From: Cladopsammia gracilis
Taxonomy: Eukaryota; Cnidaria; Anthozoa; Scleractinia; Dendrophylliidae
DNA: 64,000 nt
Assembly: GCA_022457155.1 (NCBI GenBank)
Contig: JAJGOT010000113.1
Coordinates: forward strand, 682,001 to 746,000
Direction: 5' to 3'
Below the pieces are notes generated by a model. The model made no database searches. It saw only the letters and a program-made list of their open reading frames with translations, and had not been told where the DNA came from. The position numbers and the translations under genes are program-made. Within the stretch, counting starts at the first letter, position 1; the number at the start of each line of letters is the position of its first letter. Positions 57,401-64,000 of this stretch are shown piece by piece.

Positions 57401-60186
57401 GAGTAAGGTCCCATTAACATGGAAACCAGTTGCCCCGCTACCCGAGATAACCCCCCGCCCGAAACAACTTTACCGAGCGTTTATATGAAAGTTTAGCGAC
57501 TCCATTAAATAAGTAACGTTTGTAGTTTGACGACTCCAGTAAATTAGTCATCTTGTCCCGGGTAGGATGGCCAAAGTGTTTATATGATAAAAGTATTATA
57601 AAATCCCTAAAAGAAATGTGTGGAAAGCTAGCTCGCCCAGGGTAACTCAGGGGGAGGGTTGTCTAGATTACCCGACACCATATAACTGGGGCCTAAGTGA
57701 TTGACAAGTTGAATGAGATAAGCGGAATTAAGGTTTAAATAATTTCTTCAGAAAAGAATCGAACTTATTAGCTGAATTAAGGTTAAAATAATTTCTGCAG
57801 AAAAGAATCGAACTTATTAGCTGTGTTGTTGTTGTTTTGCTTATTATTTTAATTCTTAGAGAACAGGTCTAAATACTCGGCTAGTAGAAAATTATCTAGA
57901 TTTTGTAATGAAAGTATCTAAGGAATGTGAAAACAATGAGTTTTAAAAATGATAAAGGAAGCATTTAGTTATACAGAATTCCTAAGTATATAAGTATTTG
58001 ATATCAAAGGTAAAATCATGTTATCTATTTGTAATGTTCATGGAGCATGTAGCTGTAAGGCCCCGTTTTTATGGAAAACAGTTGTCCCCAGTACCCGAGA
58101 CAACCCTCCGCCCGAGGCAACTTTACCGAGCGTTTATATGAAAGTTTGGCGACCTCATTAAATAAGCCACGTGCTTGACAAGTTCAATGAGATAAGCGGA
58201 TTAAAGGTTAAATAATTTCTGAAGAAAAGAATCGAACTTATGAGCTGTGTTGTTGTTGTTGTTTTCCTTATTTTACTTTTCGCACGTTTCATTTCATTTC
58301 ATTTCTGTGTTTTTGTTTGAAAATTTCAGACTGTAAGCTCACGACTCTAAGTATTTGGCTTTTATTTAATATGAACTTCAACTTCACCATAAACGATTGC
58401 AATTCTTATTAAAAACGATGATGAACATATCTTTAATAGCCCGGACAGTTTTTCTTTCTTTTTCCTATTCTCGGAGTTAAGGAGGGGTCGTCAAAGCCTC
58501 AGACACGTTTAGATTTTCTCTGATAATAACAAAATTAACTGATCCTCTTTTCTGAGTTCAGAGCAACCGTTGTCTTGGCAAATGGGAGGTACCTCATACA
58601 CGTGTAATAGTTAAACTCCAAAATGCGACAGATTGTAGTCGGCGATTAATGCAGTTACATGGCAGTGCCCGCTACACAACATTTTACATAAAGAAACAAA
58701 TTATCGCAACTTGAATGAAAAGAAAATAAGAAAACGCAGTTCAAAAGAAATCGAATTCGGATCGTTCGACCGAGAAACTGTAGACTACACCAGTTGACCA
58801 TCGAGGGTTAGAATTAACAGTTAGGTCAAAATAGGCTACTCGTGTCCAATAAAATCTATTAGCATTAATCGGAGATTATGGAGACGCGTTCGAAGGTTTC
58901 CGGCGGAAATGAGCTCCTGAAAAAAGCAATAGGGGCGGCCATTTGGAAGACCGGACATCAAAAAAACTCATTTTTTTCTGTATGCAAGGCACAGGGCAAC
59001 CAACACGAAATTAGGATTGCGTTCTTCGAACGCGATTAATATTATGTAACAAAATTGCGACAAAAGATGCAGCCTTGGATCGACAAAGAATTGAGTAGAG
59101 CCCACAATATTCTCCTGTAAGTTAAACATTAACTTACAGGGGATAAAAACGAATTAAAGATCAGTCAAATTGGTTTCCAGGGACGACGACATTTTTATGT
59201 CGACATCCGACCCGCGATTAGTATCTGACCTCACATAAAGTGAAAATCGCGGCTCTGTAAGCCATAAATAAATTCGACGCGCTTTGTCTTTTAGTCGCAA
59301 GAAGAGAAATGAAGGCAGAAATAATCATAGCAGACCGCTTGGTTGTCCGTTACCTCTTTATATACATACACCGAGTTCTCTATTGTGTAACATTTATTGA
59401 GACTAATAGTGAGAGTCGTGTTTGGCCAACCTGTCTATTTTTATACATCTGTGTGAATATTTTTACAGAGCTCCCTTCCACTGCGTTGCACGAGACTAAA
59501 TCCTATTATAGAACGCAAAAAGCACAACACTACCACACGAGAATTGCACGCGTATTATGCAAAACATACTAGTGTATCTCGAATTCACCGAGACATACAC
59601 GAGACATACACGAGACCGCCTCCGTACAACTCTACAAAAGCTTTTCTCTGTGTCAAAAAATATTACATACTAAAAAAATCAGAAAAAACCGTCAGTAAGA
59701 AACACAACATAACGTCCGATGGAAACTTCAGCAATGCTATTGGCCCAATTTAATAAACGAGACTGTGAGAATAGAATAAAACATTGGTTCCTCCCCAAAA
59801 GTACTTAAATGGCAAACATTTCATTTGCAACGAAATGATTTCATATCAATCCCCAAGACCTTTACTTATGGGAGCAACTTATGAAGTCCACCTTAGAACT
59901 GAAACTCGAACTCAATAAATCACTAGCTCCGTGTGATTTACCAAACAGATTATAACATCTTGCTGTTCGATGCAGTGACGCCATGATGAAACAGCTCGAC
60001 AACAGAATAAACTAAAGAGTTAAAAATAACCTCAAGTAATGATTCCAATATAGACACAGCATGTTCATTCTTGGATCTTAGACTACACCTTGAAAAACCA
60101 CTTTCTTACAAGCCTTGCATGCCATAGACTATTTAAAGTATATTAAAAATAGGCACCAAATTACGGTCTAAGAAATTTACTAATCC
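57401..60186. other. No supported gene; segmental duplications
   Basis: The blocks AGTACCCGAGAC-type/TTTACCGAGCGTTTATATGA at ~57404 and ~58058, GTGAAAACAATGAGTTTTAA at ~57147 and ~57926, and a 53-bp tandem repeat (AGAAAAGAATCGAACTTA) at 57747, 57799 and ~58222 show repeated local duplication. The ORFs at 59309-59753 have no motif. Confidence 0.45.
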
Positions 60187-60432
60187 TCAGTAACATTCCA
60201 AAACGTTATCAAAAACTTCAGCAGATTTCTTCCTATCTTGCAACACGAACCTGAGCCAAAGAAACCTTAATATACCACGACAGGAGACCAGAGCTAGTGC
60301 AACGAAGGCATAGAGAAATAAACTAATTATAATTGCTATTGTCAGCATGAAACCCTGCTGAAATTTTCCCAAAGATAAAAGGGCCAATATCATAAGAAAA
60401 GTAGTTAAATAATTGTGACATGTCACATATTC
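60187..60432 (-). CDS. Hydrophobic ORF with two predicted membrane helices
   Basis: A minus-strand frame of ~80 residues without an early ATG, opened by a possible splice acceptor (ATATCACCACTAG). It contains two hydrophobic segments, YLTTFLMILALLSLG and MLTIAIIISLFLYAFVALAL, then a basic turn (RFVLQDRKK) and a short acidic tail to the stop. It could be the last exon of a membrane protein or a chance frame. No family recognised. Confidence 0.3.
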   Translation of the reverse strand, partial: EYVTCHNYLTTFLMILALLSLGKFQQGFMLTIAIIISLFLYAFVALALVSCRGILRFLWLRFVLQDRKKSAEVFDNVLECY

Positions 60433-60558
60433 CTAGTGGTGATATTCTTAAGGCTTCTTATTCTATTCTGGAAATATATCTAATTAACTGTATCAGAGTA
60501 CAACGTCATAGGAATGCTCAACCCATCTCGCAGCTTGTTCCCTTTCAGTTTTTATCAA

Positions 60559-61640
60559 TTATCCCTGCTTATCTTTAACTGGCTTAGTATAAGTGTCGCT
60601 TTGACCACTTAGCTGTTTTGTGATCTTGCATACGAAACTCAGTTCTCCCTTAGCTGCAGCTGCCTCTGCTTCACTTGCCAATTCCTCAGCAAAGGCTCTC
60701 TTGTTCCTTCGATCACTCCTCTTTACTCCTTTATCTTTGGAGTTGTAATCTTCTTTTGAACGTTCCGTCAGTCTGGCGGACTTTGCACTTCTCTTAACGA
60801 TTTTCCTCCATGTCTCAGGTGTTATCCATTGCTTATCTCTCTTCATTCTAAAGCCTAGTACACTTTCGTGATGTTATCCCACGTTGTTTCACTAATGTCC
60901 TGGTCTTCTCCATCTGCATCTTCACTTTCAAGTACACTGGAGGGATTTTCTAAGTTAGATGATAACTCTCTTTTGACCACTGATGCACGAAGCTTGTTGA
61001 TGTCGAACACTTTGCGCCGCTGTTTGGTGGTTGGTGTTGCTCGCAGTTTCAGCCCAACCTTGGCTATTACCAGATGGAAGTCGCTGCCGACATCTACCCC
61101 ACGGTGGACTTTGACATCATGAAGAGATCGCTGTCATTTCTTGTTGACGATAACGTGGTCAATCTGGTCGACACTATGTCCACCTGGAGATCTCCAACTC
61201 AGTTTGTGGATGTCTCTGTTAGGGAAGATAGTACCATTTATCATAGAATTGTTATTAAGGCAAAATTCGACAAGCCCCTCTCCAGTGTTGTGATGATTCC
61301 ACAACCATGCCGCCCCATTGCATCCTCGCTCCCGATGTTATCACTTCCAACTTTAGCATTCAAATCTCCGGTTATCAGTAGCACGTCGTGTTGTGGGACT
61401 TTAGAGAGTGCATGTTGCAGTTGCTCGTATCAGTCGTTCTTGTCCTCCTCCTCCGCCTCGTTGGCAGGAGCGTAGCACTGCAGGATGGTCAGTCTGCAGT
61501 AATGGGATTCAAACCTTGCCCTGATTAGTCTATCACTGATGGGTTCCCATTAGGCTCGATTTCCGCCGCTTTCTCTCGTCCGGTCTCTGAGCCTCCCCGA
61601 AAAGAACGGCTGGACGCGTGGGCCACCGATCGTGTCTGTG
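60559..61640 (-). mobile_element. LINE fragment: APE endonuclease and linker (RTE-like)
   Basis: On the minus strand: WEPISDRLIRARF, LQCYAPANEAEEEDK, the endonuclease motif ITGDLNAKVGSDN, DIHKLSWRSPGGHSVDQIDH, HRGVDVGSDFHLVIAKVGLK, then the linker MKRDKQWITPETW (60846) and KRAFAEELASEAEAAAAKG to VKDKQG. Stops and frame changes interrupt the endonuclease. The reverse transcriptase that should follow is missing: the element breaks off at its 3' side, unlike the usual 5' truncation. Confidence 0.8.
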
Positions 61641-61727
61641 ACGTAAATTCAAAATTTATTTTATGCATCGCTTCTGGTCACCGGATATGTCAAGCACACG
61701 TGATGTAGCGTCAGATCTTGTCATATG
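61641..61727. other. Short spacer
   Basis: Nothing recognisable. Confidence 0.3.
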
Positions 61728-62034
61728 GGTGCTTGTCATTTAGCCAAAAAATCTGGAAATTTCAGTTCAAAGTCAAATGGTTCAGACAATTTACGGAAAA
61801 TCCGTTCGGAAATTGAGGTAGTCCTGTTTTTCCGTTTCGGAATGGAACGTTGGAAATTACCTTAACATTTGAATTAAGAAAAATTTCAATCGCTAAATCG
61901 AGTTAACGGTCTGGGTATCAGGATGGCGAAATGGAATATTTAAATGGTTAGGAAAATCTCGTCGGTTGGTCGGTAAATTTGAAAAAATCGCTTACCATTA
62001 TGTAACGGTCACAAATTACAAATGGTAAGCACCC
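61728..62034. mobile_element. MITE, diverged relative of 20787-21148
   Basis: The left end GGGTGCTTGTCATTT and right end AAATGGTAAGCACCC are near-complements flanked by TAT on both sides. The interior shares AAATCCGTTCGGAAATT-type sequence with the copy in the reductase gene. It abuts the truncated end of the helicase fragment. Confidence 0.72.
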
Positions 62035-62039
62035 TATGT

Positions 62040-62515
62040 CTATATGAATGTAAGTGAAATACGGTGAGCTTCATCCACAGCAATGAGGCACAATCTCTCT
62101 TCATAGACTTCACTCGACAACATCTTCCTCCATCAATCAGAAAGCAAAAATGACTCCGGTGATCCAAAGACGATCTCGCAGTCTCCCCTTTCAACGTCTT
62201 TTTTCGCCATCTCGTCCTTTTGATCTTCACCAATAAACACGGCAGCAACGAGTATTGATTTTAGGAATTTTATTGACCTTCCAATAGCAAAGTCAGGGGT
62301 GAAATAACGACAGCAATGGACTTAAAACTCGTCTCTTTCACAATATCGAAAATCATCGGTGGGGATTGGAAAATAAGGGACTTTCCTGATCCTGTGGGTT
62401 GAATAATGAACAAATCTTCACCGTCAACCAGCTTTTCCAGCGCTGTCCTTTGTAAAACTTTAAACTTTTCAAGTTTAAATCTCTCTACAACACGATCGTA
62501 CTCCGCATCCGCCAT
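62040..62515 (-). pseudogene. RecQ-like helicase N-terminal fragment
   Basis: It starts at MADAEYDRVVERFKLEKFKV (62515). Walker A lies in IQPTGSGKSLIFQ and motif Ia-like sequence in AVVISPLT. A frame change near 62276 then leads to AAVFIGEDQKDEM, FGSPESFLLSD, an in-frame stop, and the DEAH box in LIAVDEAHRIS near 62080. The reading ends at the MITE at 61728-62034; helicase domain 2 is absent. RecQ-family proteins are 3'-5' DNA helicases. Here only about a third of the catalytic core remains and it is broken twice. Its ATG faces the TPR-CHAT paralogue at 62796 with 280 bp between them. Confidence 0.75.
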
Positions 62516-62775
62516 TTTTAAATTATACTCTAGAAAAATTACTTATTCGCCCGCTCGATTTGAGCAGGCAAGCTTCTGATTGGAGGAAATTAACATTAAC
62601 AAGTTCACGCGTTCAGCAGTCTTTCCGGGGAGGAGCGCGGGATTGTTTCCCGAACAGCGGCTGGTAGTCGAGCCTAGGTTCCCATTCCATAAGAATAATT
62701 AAGTATACGACCTAAGTACTATGCCATCGCAACGCTCAAACATATACTGGAAATTTAAATGTCTTTTTACTTTTT

Positions 62776-62777
62776 AG
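62776..62777 (+). other. Predicted 3' splice site before the second TPR-CHAT coding exon
   Basis: CTTTTTACTTTTTAG precedes CTTCTAAAAACGACTGCC-ATG. It is the same arrangement as at 6691-6693. Confidence 0.55.
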
Positions 62778-62795
62778 CTTCTAAAAACGACTGCC

Positions 62796-64000
62796 ATGGA
62801 CGACATAAACAAAGTTCTACAAATGATTCATGTTGGCATTGTGGTGGCAAATTTCCTTGTCAATACCAGTCATGTTTTAAAAGCGATCGACTTCTTAAAG
62901 GAATGTTTGGTACTCCTCAACAGTAAAGCCTTGGAAACAGTCAAGAAATTAACTATACCAATTTATACTTCAATATGTTTTCAAATGTTTGATTGTTACG
63001 CTCAAATCAATGACTACACCAAGGCAATAGAATGCGGCAATAAGCTTCAGGTAATACTTTGCGAGCGTAGCGAAAAAGAAAAAGAAGGAATAATAATCTG
63101 CAAAATGGCACATTTATACTACCGACAAATCAAATATAAAGAAGCACAACAACTTTACGAGAAATCAATCATTATCATGATTGAAACTGGCGACAAAGCA
63201 GGAGAAGCAACATCCTACGGAAACCTAGGAGTTGTGTTTAGCAATGTCGGTAAATATGCCAAGGCTGAAGAATATCTACATAAAGCACTAACGATCAGGA
63301 AAGAAATCGGCGACAGGGAAGGAGAAGCATCATCCTACGGAAACCTAGGAAGTGTGTTCATGTCTGTCGGTAAATACCCCAAGGCTGAAGAATATCTTGA
63401 AAGGGCACTCGCTATTAGAAAAGAAATCGGCGACAAGAAAGGAGAAGCATCAGATTACGGAAACCTAGGAGCTGTCTTTAGCAAGGTCGGTAAATATGCC
63501 AAGGCTGAAGAATATCTTGAAAGGGCACTCGCGATCAGAAAAAAATCGGCGACAGGGAAGGAGAAGCATCAGATTACGGAAACCTAGGAACTGTGTTTAA
63601 ATCTGTCGGTAAATATGCCAAGGCTGAAGAATATCTACAGAAAGCACTAACGATCAAGCAAGAAATCGGCGACAAAGTAGGAGAAGCATCATGCTACGGA
63701 AACCTAGGAACTGTGTTGATGTGTGTCGGTAAATACCCCAAGGCTGAAGAATATCTTGAAAGGGCACTATCGATCAGGAAAGAAATCGGCGACAGGAAAG
63801 GAGAAGCATCATCCTACGGAAACTTAGGAACTGTGTTTAAATCTGTCGGTAAATATGCCAAGGCTGAAGAATATCTTGAAAGGGCACTCGCGATCAGGAA
63901 TGAAATCGGCGACAGGGAAGGAGAAGCATCAGATTACGGAAACCTAGGAATTGTGTTTAAATCTGTCGGTAAATATGCCAAGGCTGAAGAATATCTACAG
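62796..64000 (+). CDS. TPR-CHAT paralogue, 5' part, runs off the window
   Basis: It starts MDDINKVLQMIHVGIVVANF and is closely similar to the gene at 6711 over the N-terminal domain, without the early frameshift of that copy. At least seven 40-residue TPR units follow ([26 protein letters not shown]). The frame shifts once near 63539-63545, where a seven-A run (CAGAAAAAAATCGG) replaces the usual eight-base GAAAGAAA; the TPR units continue in the new frame to 64000. The CHAT domain, if present, lies beyond the window. One frameshift in a homopolymer could be sequencing error. Confidence 0.85.

Noticed and set aside
60868..61475. Plus-strand ORFs of 84 and 133 codons
   Set aside because: They are antisense shadows of the LINE endonuclease, which is clearly on the minus strand.

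Overview
The window is nuclear DNA of a metazoan, most likely an anthozoan cnidarian and probably a stony coral. The evidence is two tandem TPR-CHAT genes of the type expanded in corals, an intron-rich animal-type cytochrome b5 reductase 4 gene with GT-AG introns, and very dense AT-rich short inverted-repeat elements (MITEs), non-LTR retrotransposon remnants and one Gypsy element. No prokaryotic operons, CRISPR arrays, rRNA or convincing tRNA genes are seen. The taxonomic call is inference from gene content, not from a search.

Layout: 1-6.6 kb holds a LINE 3' end, two copies of an unclassified 1.2-kb repeat around a small inverted-repeat element carrying a hammerhead-ribozyme-like motif, and a MITE. 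6.7-10.4 kb is a TPR-CHAT gene: an N-terminal helical domain, about 15 forty-residue TPR units and a CHAT protease domain with His and Cys in place. It is broken by three frame disruptions. 10.4-20.5 kb is gene-poor, with MITEs and a 2.3-kb minisatellite of 45- and 48-bp units. 20.5-35.0 kb (minus strand) carries ten consecutive exons of a cytochrome b5 reductase 4-like gene: CS domain, FAD domain and NADH domain. The N-terminal cytochrome b5 exons were not found. Its introns hold MITEs, a minisatellite and a 4.5-kb Gypsy element with 150-bp LTRs and a 5-bp target duplication.

35-52 kb is repeat territory: a third copy of the 1.2-kb repeat, a degraded PIN-like/Cys-rich gene, TTAA-flanked elements (two of them head to head, forming a long palindrome), a ~1.13-kb tandem array with a short splice-site-flanked segment in each unit, and a LINE reverse-transcriptase fragment. 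52.8-55.1 kb has a 1.3-kb terminal-inverted-repeat element with a PHD-like zinc-finger ORF, and a zinc-ribbon/integrase-like fragment. 55-62.5 kb has duplicated non-coding segments, a LINE endonuclease fragment and a broken RecQ-like helicase N-terminus. A second TPR-CHAT paralogue starts at 62796 and runs off the right edge.

The genes do not form one pathway. The themes are a homogenising TPR-CHAT family, possibly innate-immune or cell-death-like by analogy with bacterial TPR-CHAT proteases (inference), and a housekeeping NADH oxidoreductase whose introns, and perhaps one splice site, have been remodelled by transposons. Several ORFs are interrupted in homopolymer runs, so assembly error must be separated from real pseudogenisation.
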